Source: Pseudomonadales bacterium (lineage in GTDB: Bacteria > Pseudomonadota > Gammaproteobacteria > Pseudomonadales > Azotimanducaceae). Taken from it: a stretch of 64,000 bases of DNA. The notes beneath the pieces are model-generated. The model worked only from the letters and a program-made list of their open reading frames with translations, was not told the DNA's origin and made no database searches. Position 1 is the first letter of the stretch, and each line of letters begins with the position of its first letter. The position numbers were made by a program, and so were the translations under genes. Below, one piece after another: positions 51,211 to 59,792 of the stretch. The stretch covers positions 806,001 through 870,000 of the forward strand of contig WLWP01000001.1 of the NCBI GenBank assembly GCA_012103505.1. Direction: 5' to 3'.

Positions 51211-52943
51211 AGTTTGTCGCCTTGGGTATGGGAGTAATCGCCCTCACGTAAGCGCTGCTTGGTCTCATGAGAAAATTTTCGACGTAACAGACCGCCCGGA
51301 TCATCGGGCACTCGACGTAGCCATTGTTCCAATGCTTCCTGCTTCTCGTCACGACTCTCGGTTTCTTGTGCCTCGGCTTCTTCCTGTTCTTCGCCTTCCT
51401 GTTCCTGTTGCTGCTCTGATTCCTGCTGTTGTTCGTCTGATTCTTGTTGTTCGTCGCCCGGATCCTGCTCTTGATCTTCTTGTGACTGATCTTCCTGGTC
51501 GCTCGACTGTCCCTGATCATCCTCGCTTTGCTGGTCGGATTGCTCCTGTTCCTCAAGAAGGCGTTCGACAAGTGCCTTATTGAACTTGGCGTCTTCGTGA
51601 CCAGGAAGTTGGGCGAGCACGTGATCGTAGGCTGCGATAGCTTGTTCGTATTGTTGCAGTCTTGCTAAGGCATTGCCTTGGTTATACCAACCTGAAGTGC
51701 TGGGATCTTGTGCGAAGTTTACGAATGCGCCTGAGAAATCTGAACTTCGATACTGGGCAACTGCTCGCCATTGAGGGTCTTCAAAGAGGGCTGCAGCGAA
51801 CTCAGGATGACCTTCTCTCAGTTTTTGCCAAGCTCTTTGGTCTTTGCGCTGCCAGAGACTGTCCCAAAGTGAATCTACCTGTTCTGCCTCAATGACCATG
51901 GGTGGTTGCGCCACCGCGTTTTCTGTTGGCATGAATGGGATCAGGACGATGATGACAAACACACCTTTGCGAAACGCAACTAAAGCTAGGGGTAGTAGCA
52001 AGAGTGCGATCCAATGTCCTTGATCGGCCCAAGTGTCGAATTCGCGTTCTACCTCAATCGTCTCATCTTCAGATGGTAGCGGTGTAGCCAACAATGCGTT
52101 GATATCGCCATCACCTACGCGAGCTTCTTCGTACCGGCCAAATCCTAGGTCGGCCACCTCTCTTAAGCGGACGTCGTCTAGCTGAGCAATGATTTGATTG
52201 CCTTCTTGAGTACGTAAGGTGCGACCAGGTTGTCGTAAACGGTCTAAAGGAATGGAGCCGCCGCTGCTGGTGCCAATGCCCATAACAGAGATTGGGAAAG
52301 CTGCATTTCGGTGTCGAGATACATCGCCTAACGAATCCACGCCGTCGGTGATCATCAGAATTCGACCTTGCAAGACATTCGCATTCTCGAAAAGTTCGTG
52401 GGCGAGGGTAATGGCATGGTCGGGATTACTACCGAATACTGGCATCATTTCGGGGCTCAATGACACAAGTAGATTTTCAATTGTCGCAACGTCGTCCGTT
52501 AATGGGACTACCGCGTGCGCGTCACCAGCGTAAGCAATAAGCGCTGTTTGACCTTCTACCCGGAGGCGCAATACATCGACGATTTCCTGTCGCGCTCGAT
52601 CTATGCGCGAAGGTCGCAGGTCTTGTGCCAGCATCGACAAAGAAAGGTCTAGGAGGATAATCAACGTGTCTTCGCGTTGTTCTACATTCTGTGGCAGCTT
52701 CTCCCACGCTGGCCCCGCCAAACCGATCGGGGCGACAAATAGAGCCGTTACTAACAAGCCCGAGAACCATTTGCCGCTCCGTGTCTGGGTGACATCTAAA
52801 AGTACGCTTAAGAGTTCTGAATCAATCGCGCTTTCCCAACCGCTGCCAGTTTGGGTTCTCCGCAGCCAGTACCACGCTAGCGCCACAGCCGGAATTATCC
52901 CGGCAAGCCACCAAGGTCGAATGAAATGAAATGCTTCAAACAC
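51204..52943 (-). CDS. BatB-BatC fusion: VWA domain plus TPR protein
   Basis: The 579-residue protein starts with a membrane helix (WLAGIIPAVALAWYWLRR), has a second at about 58-76, a VWA domain with MIDAS DLSLS (in LIILLDLSLSMLAQ) and a downstream helix pair near 310-345, then TPR repeats (WYNQGNALARLQQYEQAIAAYDHVL) and a tail of about 100 residues dominated by Gln, Glu, Asp and Ser. BatB and BatC, often separate genes, are here one product. It overlaps BatA by 8 bases and BatD by 7. Confidence 0.88.
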   Translation of the reverse strand: MFEAFHFIRPWWLAGIIPAVALAWYWLRRTQTGSGWESAIDSELLSVLLDVTQTRSGKWFSGLLVTALFVAPIGLAGPAWEKLPQNVEQREDTLIILLDLSLSMLAQDLRPSRIDRARQEIVDVLRLRVEGQTALIAYAGDAHAVVPLTDDVATIENLLVSLSPEMMPVFGSNPDHAITLAHELFENANVLQGRILMITDGVDSLGDVSRHRNAAFPISVMGIGTSSGGSIPLDRLRQPGRTLRTQEGNQIIAQLDDVRLREVADLGFGRYEEARVGDGDINALLATPLPSEDETIEVEREFDTWADQGHWIALLLLPLALVAFRKGVFVIIVLIPFMPTENAVAQPPMVIEAEQVDSLWDSLWQRKDQRAWQKLREGHPEFAAALFEDPQWRAVAQYRSSDFSGAFVNFAQDPSTSGWYNQGNALARLQQYEQAIAAYDHVLAQLPGHEDAKFNKALVERLLEEQEQSDQQSEDDQGQSSDQEDQSQEDQEQDPGDEQQESDEQQQESEQQQEQEGEEQEEAEAQETESRDEKQEALEQWLRRVPDDPGGLLRRKFSHETKQRLREGDYSHTQGDKLW

Positions 52944-53934
52944 GATGCTTTAGCCAGATGCCAAAGAGGAGGAATAGAGCGAAGGTAATGATCGCTGCCG
53001 ACATTGGCCAATAGTAGAGTGCTTGGATTGGCCGGTATGTTTCTGGATCCTGATCGATCGGTTCAAGTTCGTCGATGAGGGCATATATTTCTTGTAGCTT
53101 TGCGGTGTCTTTCGCACGGTAGTACTCACCATTGGTAACACTGGCCACCTCTTTCAAGGTGTCTTCATCCAAGTCTGCCGATGGATTTGTCATGCGACCT
53201 AAGCTGCCGAACAAACTCGGCATACGCATCTCGTCAGCGCCAACTCCAATAGTATAGATTTTGATCTTGTCGAACGCTGCAAGTTCCGCTGCTTTTTGCG
53301 GTGCAACTTCGCCGACATTGTTTGCCCCGTCCGTGAGGAGAATTATGACCTTGTCTTCTTGTGGGCGAAGTCGGAGGCGCTTCACTGCAAGACCGATGGC
53401 ATCGCCGATCGCAGTTTTGCCGCCCGCTATCCCGACGGGCGCTTCGACTAATAATCGATTCACGCTCGTTAAGTCGAAGGTTAGAGGTGCCTGTAAATAG
53501 GCGTTCGTCCCAAACAGCACAAGGCCAACTCGATCGCCTTGGCGAGCCTCAATAAATTCACCAACAACAGCTTTGACGACGGTTAGGCGGTCTATGAAAC
53601 GACCGTTAACCGCCATGTCTTCGGTTGCCATGCTGCCTGAGATGTCCACTGCTAGCATGAGATCCCGCCCACTCTGCGGAAGTGAAATAGGTTCTCCTGT
53701 CCACTGTGGTCGAGCGGCAGCGATGACTAAAAGGACCCATGCTAAAACGAGGAGTACTAGTCGCCAGCGTCGCCCCGGCTCTTCGGTGCCTGGTCCAGCC
53801 TGTACGGACGAGAATGTGTTTATGGTCGGAACGGTAAGGGCTGCTTGTTGCCGACGGCGTGGGCTGAACAACCAACGGACAATCATAGGTAAAGGGAGTA
53901 GCGCGAAACTCCAAATCCAGATCCACTCGATCAT
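52936..53934 (-). CDS. BatA-type VWA-domain membrane protein
   Basis: The 332-residue protein has N-terminal helices (IWIWSFALLPLPMIVRWLF; RWRLVLLVLAWVLLVIAAA), a VWA domain with intact MIDAS DISGS (LMLAVDISGSMATEDM) and TDGANNVGEV, and a C-terminal helix near 305-325. It belongs with BatB as a membrane-anchored pair exposed to the periplasm. It overlaps the DUF4381 gene by 4 bases (ATGA-type). Confidence 0.9.
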   Translation of the reverse strand: MIEWIWIWSFALLPLPMIVRWLFSPRRRQQAALTVPTINTFSSVQAGPGTEEPGRRWRLVLLVLAWVLLVIAAARPQWTGEPISLPQSGRDLMLAVDISGSMATEDMAVNGRFIDRLTVVKAVVGEFIEARQGDRVGLVLFGTNAYLQAPLTFDLTSVNRLLVEAPVGIAGGKTAIGDAIGLAVKRLRLRPQEDKVIILLTDGANNVGEVAPQKAAELAAFDKIKIYTIGVGADEMRMPSLFGSLGRMTNPSADLDEDTLKEVASVTNGEYYRAKDTAKLQEIYALIDELEPIDQDPETYRPIQALYYWPMSAAIITFALFLLFGIWLKHRV

Positions 53935-54413
53935 GTTGCGACCTCGGAATTTGCGAGGATCCGGTTGATCGCTTCAGGTAGACCATCGATGTTCTGGGAT
54001 GGTTCAGGGCTGAACCGGTTGTCACCGAGTGCTTTGCCTGGTCCACTTGTGAAGGCATCGCTTTTACTTAAACGATCCAATTCAATAAGCCATCGATCGC
54101 CTGACAGTGGCGCGAAGCGGTACTGTCGATAACCGCGGACCAAAACTCGCTTAAGTAATTCGTTGCTTGAGTGTAAGTAGGTTGGAATGTCGATATCGCC
54201 GGTCTCGAGTTGAGAACAATAGCTCTGATGGATATTGCGAGCAGCACGCAAAGGCGCGCCACGCCGCCAGGCTGCCCATGTCTGCCAACATAACCAAACC
54301 AAGAGCCCGATGAGGACGAAGCCCAAGATCCACCATCCTGGAGCAGGCGGCCACCAACTTGGGTCAATCGGTGCGTGCACATCTCGCAGTTGCTGTAACG
54401 GATCGCTTTGCAT
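53931..54413 (-). CDS. DUF4381 membrane protein
   Basis: The 160-residue protein has one membrane helix (ILGFVLIGLLVWLCWQTW) after the conserved LRDVHAPIDPSWWPPAPGWW, and a cytoplasmic helical tail. DUF4381 proteins are constant members of MoxR/BatA operons in proteobacteria. ATG 54413 directly abuts the DUF58 stop at 54414. Confidence 0.87.
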   Translation of the reverse strand: MQSDPLQQLRDVHAPIDPSWWPPAPGWWILGFVLIGLLVWLCWQTWAAWRRGAPLRAARNIHQSYCSQLETGDIDIPTYLHSSNELLKRVLVRGYRQYRFAPLSGDRWLIELDRLSKSDAFTSGPGKALGDNRFSPEPSQNIDGLPEAINRILANSEVAT

Positions 54414-55364
54414 TTACAACCATTGGACAGAGTCGATATCTGTCATATCCGTGGCCATGGAAAGGTAGCGCATAGAATCGTGTTGGCAGGCTTGCGCCAA
54501 CTGAGCCGCACGTTTTTCGAATTGTTCACGATATCGAGACCGTAGTGATTGGTCGCCCGTATAGAATTGCAGGCGTTCACTGCCGTCCGTAACTAGATAG
54601 TGGTCTGACGGCGGCAATTCGAGTTCGATGGGATCGAAAACATGCACTGCAGTGACTTGGTTGTGTTTGGCAAGCTGTTGCAAGTGATCAGTCCAGCTGT
54701 CTAGCGATCCGGCGAAGTCGCTGATCACGAATACCCGATAGTTACTTCGTGCCAATCGTCTGACTCGTAACATAGCATCGTGCAGTGTGACTTCAGTGCT
54801 AGTTTCCCGGCTGAGGCTTTGGTTTAGATCCGCGATATCGTTAAGTAGCCGCGCAACGGCTTTGGTCGTTCGGTAGGGTTTGTGCAGTCGGGCTTCTTCG
54901 TTGCCAACAACAAGACCACCGACGCGATCGCTCGCTTCTAGTGTTTGCCACGCGATACGAGCGGCGAAATCGGCGACGGCTACGGACTTCAGCCTGACTT
55001 TAGAACCGAAAAACATGTTCTGGGTTTGGTCTACGACGATTAGGGTCGGCCGCTCTCGCTCTTCGCGAAATATTTTGGTATGCGGTTTGTTCATCCGCGC
55101 GGTGACACGCCAGTCGATACTGCGAATGTCGTCGCCAGGCTGATAAGCGCGGACTTCAGCTAGATCGACGCCGCGTCCTTTGAGTTTTGAGAGTTTGCTG
55201 CCAGCGCGATGCCCAACGATGCGAGCAGATTTCGTCCGTAGTTGTAATGGTGCGGGCAAAAAACGTAATGCCAGAAGTTGATCCAGTGTGACGTATGCGC
55301 CATCCAGGTGCGAACCCTTGTCTATCAAGCGTTGTAAACGTTCTGTGTTAACGTCATTGCCCAC
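54414..55364 (-). CDS. DUF58-domain protein
   Basis: The 316-residue protein has GRGVDLAEVRAYQPGDDIRSIDW with the DUF58 hallmark, followed by a VWA-like core (LIVVDQTQNMFFGS, VFVISDFAGSLD). DUF58 proteins pair with MoxR ATPases in complex assembly or maturation. It lies between the MoxR gene (46-base gap) and DUF4381 (no gap). Confidence 0.9.
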   Translation of the reverse strand: MGNDVNTERLQRLIDKGSHLDGAYVTLDQLLALRFLPAPLQLRTKSARIVGHRAGSKLSKLKGRGVDLAEVRAYQPGDDIRSIDWRVTARMNKPHTKIFREERERPTLIVVDQTQNMFFGSKVRLKSVAVADFAARIAWQTLEASDRVGGLVVGNEEARLHKPYRTTKAVARLLNDIADLNQSLSRETSTEVTLHDAMLRVRRLARSNYRVFVISDFAGSLDSWTDHLQQLAKHNQVTAVHVFDPIELELPPSDHYLVTDGSERLQFYTGDQSLRSRYREQFEKRAAQLAQACQHDSMRYLSMATDMTDIDSVQWL

Positions 55365-55410
55365 TGTGGTTTTCTGGCGATCCTTTCTGAAATAGGTATA
55401 TAGAAGAGGG

Positions 55411-56382
55411 CTAAGGAACTGGAATCGTTTCTAGTAGTGTATCGATGACATGGTCGGCTGTGATGGCTTGTGCGTCTGCTTCAAATGTCAGGATTAGTCG
55501 ATGACGGAGTACGTCGTGGGCAACATTCTGAACGTCATCTGGAGTCACGAAATCGCGACCCTGTAACCAAGCCAAGGCGCGTGCGCAAATATCTAGCCCA
55601 ATGGTAGCTCGCGGCGAACCGCCATATTCAATCCATGAGGAGACTGACTCGGGTGGCTGTCGGGTTGCCATGGTAATCGCGACGATGTAGTTCTCGACCG
55701 ACTCCGTCATGTGCAGATCTAACATTGCTTTTCTGGCGCTGAAAATTTCGTTTTGTGTGACTTCGGGAGGCTGACTCGCACTTTCAATGCCAGCGTTCTC
55801 GCTCCGAACCAAATTCAAAATCGCCATCTCGGCGGTAGCATCTGGATAGTCCACGACAACATGCATCAGGAAACGGTCGAGTTGGGCTTCTGGAAGAGGG
55901 TAGGTGCCTTCTTGTTCGATTGGGTTTTGGGTTGCCATGACTAAAAACAAGTCTGCTAACGGAAATGTCTCGCGACCGAAGCTGATCTGATGTTCTGCCA
56001 TCGCCTCCAGTAACGCCGACTGCACCTTGGCTGGAGCCCGGTTGATCTCGTCAGCAAGAATGAGGTTGTGAAATATGGGACCTTTTTGGAATTTAAAGGA
56101 CCCATCTTCAGGTCGATAGATTTCGGTACCTGTAATGTCGCTAGGCAATAAGTCAGGAGTAAATTGAATGCGGTGGAAGTCACCTTCAACCAACTCAGCC
56201 AATTCCTTGATCGCGCGCGTTTTTGCCAGACCAGGGGCGCCTTCGACGAGCAAGTGGCCATCACAAAGGAGCGCCATGATCAGACGCTCGACTAAGACTT
56301 TTTGTCCAATAATTTTTGACTGCAGGTATTCCTGCGCTTGAGAGATTGCAACAAAGGCAGGGTTTGGACTTGTTGTGTTCAT
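55411..56382 (-). CDS. MoxR-family AAA+ ATPase
   Basis: The 323-residue ATPase has Walker A in LLVEGAPGLAKTRAI, Walker B in LILADEINRAPAKVQ, sensor 1 in MATQNPIEQEGTYPLPEAQLDRF and a C-terminal lid. MoxR ATPases act as chaperones for VWA-domain protein complexes; here the DUF58, BatA and BatB proteins are obvious partners. The frame is open to 56604, but ATG 56382 starts the conserved protein. It heads the six-gene operon. Confidence 0.92.
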   Translation of the reverse strand: MNTTSPNPAFVAISQAQEYLQSKIIGQKVLVERLIMALLCDGHLLVEGAPGLAKTRAIKELAELVEGDFHRIQFTPDLLPSDITGTEIYRPEDGSFKFQKGPIFHNLILADEINRAPAKVQSALLEAMAEHQISFGRETFPLADLFLVMATQNPIEQEGTYPLPEAQLDRFLMHVVVDYPDATAEMAILNLVRSENAGIESASQPPEVTQNEIFSARKAMLDLHMTESVENYIVAITMATRQPPESVSSWIEYGGSPRATIGLDICARALAWLQGRDFVTPDDVQNVAHDVLRHRLILTFEADAQAITADHVIDTLLETIPVP

Positions 56383-56517
56383 ACTAAGATCTTGATGGGC
56401 GAGGCGGTATTGTAGCGGCCAAAAGGCTGTCGTCCAGCCGGGTCGACTAGCCGAGTGAATTCTAATTCTGCGTGTAGCGTCTATATTTAGTTCAGGAATA
56501 AAAGGTAATCGAAACTC

Positions 56518-56751
56518 GTGCCTCGAATTGCTCGCAGCTATCTCGTTGATATCACTCTGACAGCCGATCAGCTGGAGCGTTTCTATGCGGGCCATGTGAA
56601 TCAAGTTTCTGTACGCGACACGTCCGGCCTACGGCTGCAATTTCCACTGCAATCGTTGCGGCCGTACGTTAACCACGCTGGCGTTCAGGGTCGATTCCGA
56701 TTGGAGGTGGGGTCGGACTATCGATTGTCGAGAATCGTGAGAGTGCAGTAA
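56518..56751 (+). CDS. DUF2835-family small protein
   Basis: The 77-residue protein matches DUF2835: VDITLTADQLERFYAGHVN, QFPLQSLRPYV and GVQGRFRLEV. The family is common in gammaproteobacteria and of unknown function. GTG 56518 is the likely start with AAAAGGT upstream. It is divergent from moxR. Confidence 0.85.
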   Translation: MPRIARSYLVDITLTADQLERFYAGHVNQVSVRDTSGLRLQFPLQSLRPYVNHAGVQGRFRLEVGSDYRLSRIVRVQ

Positions 56752-56793
56752 GAGCTACTATTGATACCAAAATACCCGTATATCTAATTATAA

Positions 56794-56808
56794 GCACCAA
56801 AACAGTGC
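56794..56808. promoter_or_regulatory. NtrC-like dyad upstream of amtB
   Basis: GCAC-CAAAACA-GTGC keeps the exact 7-base spacing of the NtrC consensus (GCAC-N7-GTGC) and lies 117 bases before the amtB start, a suitable enhancer distance. I could not find a convincing -24/-12 sigma-54 promoter between it and the gene. Confidence 0.45.
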
Positions 56809-56924
56809 GTAACTGTTAAGGCTAGTACTGATTGCGGCTTTTAGCCAGAAAATGCACAAAAATGTAGCGTTGCACCAGTCCTTCAAACATAATCTGGGCT
56901 ACAAATGGGGTATGAGGGTATCTT

Positions 56925-58256
56925 GTGCAAGCGAATCAGAATTTCAGTCTAAAAACCGGTCACACCGGTCGTCTCTTAAGCCGACTCGGTCTCTTGTTGG
57001 TTGTTTCATTATTTTCTACCAGCGTTTATGCCGATGAGCTAAACGGGGCGGATACCGCGTGGATTCTCACGGCGACCGCATTGGTACTTTTCATGACAAT
57101 TCCGGGACTTTCTCTCTTCTATGGTGGGTTGGTTCGTTCTAAGAATGTGCTCAGTATATTGATGCAGTGCTTCACAATTACTTGTGTCGCGTCACTGCTA
57201 TGGCTAATTGTCGGGTATTCCCTCGCTTTTGGAGACGGCGGATCCATGAACGCCTTCATCGGCGGTTTTGAAAACATTTTGTTGGTAGGAATTGCTGAAG
57301 AGACTATCAGTGGCACGATTCCGGAAAGTTCATTTGCGCTGTTTCAAATGACATTTGCCATCATTACTCCGGCACTCATTATCGGTGGATTTGCAGAACG
57401 TATGAAGTTCTCCGCGGTGGTCATTTTTACCGCGGCCTGGTTGCTGTTGGTTTATGCGCCCATTTGTCACTGGGTTTGGGGCGGTGGCTGGCTGAGTGAT
57501 TTGGGCGTGATGGATTTTGCTGGAGGCACCGTGGTTCACATAACCGCTGGCGTCGCCGCACTGGTCGTCGCTGTGGTCCTCGGTAATCGGCGTGGTTTCC
57601 CTGAACAAGCAATGCCGCCACACAACATGCCGCTAACCATTATGGGTGCAGGCATGTTGTGGGTTGGTTGGTTTGGGTTCAATGGCGGTAGCGCATTAGC
57701 TGCTAATGGCGATGCCGCGATGGCGATGCTGGTCACACATATATCGGCTGCTGCGGGCGCGTTCACCTGGATGTGTGCGGAATGGGTGCGTTATGGCAAG
57801 CCATCTGCACTGGGGGCTGTTACGGGGATGGTTGCCGGGCTCGGTACGATTACTCCAGCATCTGGTTTTGTCGGTCCTGGTGGTGCGCTACTCATAGGTT
57901 TGTCAGCGGGCCTAGTGTGTTTCGTCGCAACTAACTACATCAAACGAGGTTTGAAAATCGACGACAGCCTCGACGTCTTCCCTGTGCACGGAGTGGGCGG
58001 TATTTTGGGTACACTGCTGACGGCCGTTTTTGCAAGTAACGCACTCGGAGCTTTTTCTGGGCAAGAAGAAATCGATATTGGTTCACAACTAGGCATTCAA
58101 GCGGTGGGCGTGATCGCCACGATTGCCTATACCGCAGTGGTGACGTATATCATTTTGCTTGTCACAGGAGCCTTGGTCGGCAATCGAGTGGAAGATGATG
58201 AAGAGCTTGAAGGCCTAGATTTAGTCTCGCACAACGAACGCGGTTATGACCTATAA
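56925..58256 (+). CDS. amtB: Ammonium transporter
   Basis: The 443-residue protein has a signal peptide (LGLLLVVSLFSTSVYA), 11 membrane helices, the Amt signatures IPGLSLFYGGLVRSKN and GWFGFNGGSA, and the pore His pair in GTVVHITAGVAAL and PVHGVGGILGTLL. It brings ammonium across the inner membrane and is normally regulated by GlnK; no glnK gene is adjacent. GTG 56925 has GAGGGTA upstream. An NtrC-like dyad lies upstream. Confidence 0.94.
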   Translation: MQANQNFSLKTGHTGRLLSRLGLLLVVSLFSTSVYADELNGADTAWILTATALVLFMTIPGLSLFYGGLVRSKNVLSILMQCFTITCVASLLWLIVGYSLAFGDGGSMNAFIGGFENILLVGIAEETISGTIPESSFALFQMTFAIITPALIIGGFAERMKFSAVVIFTAAWLLLVYAPICHWVWGGGWLSDLGVMDFAGGTVVHITAGVAALVVAVVLGNRRGFPEQAMPPHNMPLTIMGAGMLWVGWFGFNGGSALAANGDAAMAMLVTHISAAAGAFTWMCAEWVRYGKPSALGAVTGMVAGLGTITPASGFVGPGGALLIGLSAGLVCFVATNYIKRGLKIDDSLDVFPVHGVGGILGTLLTAVFASNALGAFSGQEEIDIGSQLGIQAVGVIATIAYTAVVTYIILLVTGALVGNRVEDDEELEGLDLVSHNERGYDL

Positions 58257-58386
58257 CTAATGTAGCCGGACGAGACAGATCGCCGCGACCTGATTGACGC
58301 ATGAGCGTGGATTAGGTTTCGGCCGGTTTGTTCGATCGGCGAGCGTATTAGTTTGTGCGGTCGGGCAAACCTTTCTGCAAAATTTC

Positions 58387-58413
58387 TAAAGTAAAACTAG
58401 GCGTTGCCGAAAC
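58387..58413 (+). promoter_or_regulatory. Sigma-28 (FliA)-like promoter
   Basis: TAAAGTAA (58387-58394), an 11-base spacer, and GCCGAAAC (58406-58413) match the FliA consensus TAAAGTTT-N11-GCCGATAA at 12 of 16 positions with exact spacing. It ends 32 bases before ATG 58446, an ideal distance. Confidence 0.6.
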
Positions 58414-58445
58414 ACTGATTGAGCAATGTGCGCAAGGAAGCGTAG

Positions 58446-59792
58446 ATGATTCAGTTTGGCACCCCGGCAGGGTTTCCTGCCCCCTATATGCAAGCGGCGG
58501 CTGGAAGTAACCAAGCCGCAGGCGGACATCAAACCCAGAACCCAACTTCTGCAGTGAGTGCGCAGTCGGGCGCATCGTTCGGATATTCCGGCGGTTTCGC
58601 CGTCGCTCCGTTTGCAATGGTGCCTGCCTTTTTGATGGCATATCCGCAGATGATGGGTGTGAATCCAGGGTCGGCTGCGTCTGCAGGCGCCGACCAACCG
58701 GTGGAAACCCACGTCACTTCTAATCCGACTAACGCAATGGCAGACCCAGCCAACGCGAGCCAAGGGTTTTCGAACTTTGGCTTCGGCGGTGGTGCGAGTG
58801 TGATGTACGGGATGCCAGTTATGGTTGCCCCGATGTTTATGCAGATTGGATTTCCTGTCTTCATGTACGGCGCAGCTGCGGCCGAACCACCTGCTGCTGA
58901 GAAAATAGTGGAAGCTGCACCAAGTGAAGCACCACCTGTGATAGAGGAAGCGCCGGAACCAGTTGTCACAACTGCACCGCCTGAAGTTGAAGTTTCAACC
59001 CAGGGGCCGGTCGTTGATGTGGTGCCAGTCGCTGCTGCCGAAGAGTCTGAATCACCACCATCGCTACCTGCTTTGCCGACGCTGCCGATTTCTGAGGTTA
59101 CTGCAGCAGACTTTGCAAAGTACCGCCTAGTTGAGACTGCTAAGAAGTCTGAGACGAATCTCGAATTGTCTCTCAAGACACTTGATGGGGACGAGATTAA
59201 CCTCTCCTTCAATCAGCTTGATATCGAAGAGATGAGCCGGTTTAACGGCAAGACGTTAGAAGGCAAGCATATCCGCGACCATGATTATCATGAAAGTTCG
59301 GAACGGCTTGTAAATATGGATGTTACTGGTGAGCTTAGCGCCGAAGAATACGAGGCAGTGAAAGCGGTTCTAGGTACTGTAATTGCAGCTGTTCAGGACT
59401 TCTTTTCTGGTGCAACTGGTGCGGCTGTCGACAAACTCAAGGCTATGGACTTCGATACCGGCTCCTTAGCTGAGTTATCGTTGAATATGTCGATGAGTCG
59501 TTCCGCCGAAGTCACCAAGGGCTACCATAACGGTAATGATAAGCTGCACGATCTGAAGAATCGCGATTCCGATGTCGTTGCTGCTTTGGAGTTTATGGCG
59601 AGCGAAACTAAACGCTTGGTAGACGTTGCGCACGAAGTGCTTGATATGCCCAGTGCGGTGAAGATGATCAAGACGCTCTTACCGCCGATGATGACCGAGC
59701 CTTTCGCCGCTCTCGATGAGCATGTCGATTCTGCGAAAGAGACAGCGGTAGAGTCTGAAGTTGCAGACGAGCCTGTAGAAGAAGAGGGCTAA
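58446..59792 (+). CDS. Met/Gly/Ala-rich protein of unknown function, probable motility regulon
   Basis: The 448-residue protein has three parts. Residues 1-150 are low-complexity, rich in Gly, Ala, Met, Phe and Tyr (for example MPVMVAPMFMQIGFPVFMYG). Residues 150-225 are Pro/Glu/Val-rich. Residues 226-448 are a folded alpha-beta domain with LELSLKTLDGDEINLSF, LSAEEYEAVKAVLGTVIAAV and DFFSGATGAAVDKLK, which I associate with conserved hypothetical proteins in gammaproteobacteria. There is no signal peptide. The sigma-28-like promoter just upstream suggests expression with late flagellar genes, though no flagellar gene is in the window. An acidic tail ends the protein; it overlaps the ligase stop by 4 bases. 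Confidence 0.75.
   Translation: MIQFGTPAGFPAPYMQAAAGSNQAAGGHQTQNPTSAVSAQSGASFGYSGGFAVAPFAMVPAFLMAYPQMMGVNPGSAASAGADQPVETHVTSNPTNAMADPANASQGFSNFGFGGGASVMYGMPVMVAPMFMQIGFPVFMYGAAAAEPPAAEKIVEAAPSEAPPVIEEAPEPVVTTAPPEVEVSTQGPVVDVVPVAAAEESESPPSLPALPTLPISEVTAADFAKYRLVETAKKSETNLELSLKTLDGDEINLSFNQLDIEEMSRFNGKTLEGKHIRDHDYHESSERLVNMDVTGELSAEEYEAVKAVLGTVIAAVQDFFSGATGAAVDKLKAMDFDTGSLAELSLNMSMSRSAEVTKGYHNGNDKLHDLKNRDSDVVAALEFMASETKRLVDVAHEVLDMPSAVKMIKTLLPPMMTEPFAALDEHVDSAKETAVESEVADEPVEEEG

Noticed and set aside
56811-56925. Sigma-54 -24/-12 promoter for amtB
   Set aside because: The best GG...GC pairs have 12 rather than 10 bases between them, and TTGC elements lack GG at the right distance.
58529-59212. 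227-codon - strand open frame opposite the Met/Gly-rich gene
   Set aside because: Its Thr/Ser/Gly/Ala repetition mirrors the low-complexity coding strand. No ribosome site or homology is visible, and the sigma-28-like promoter supports the + strand gene.
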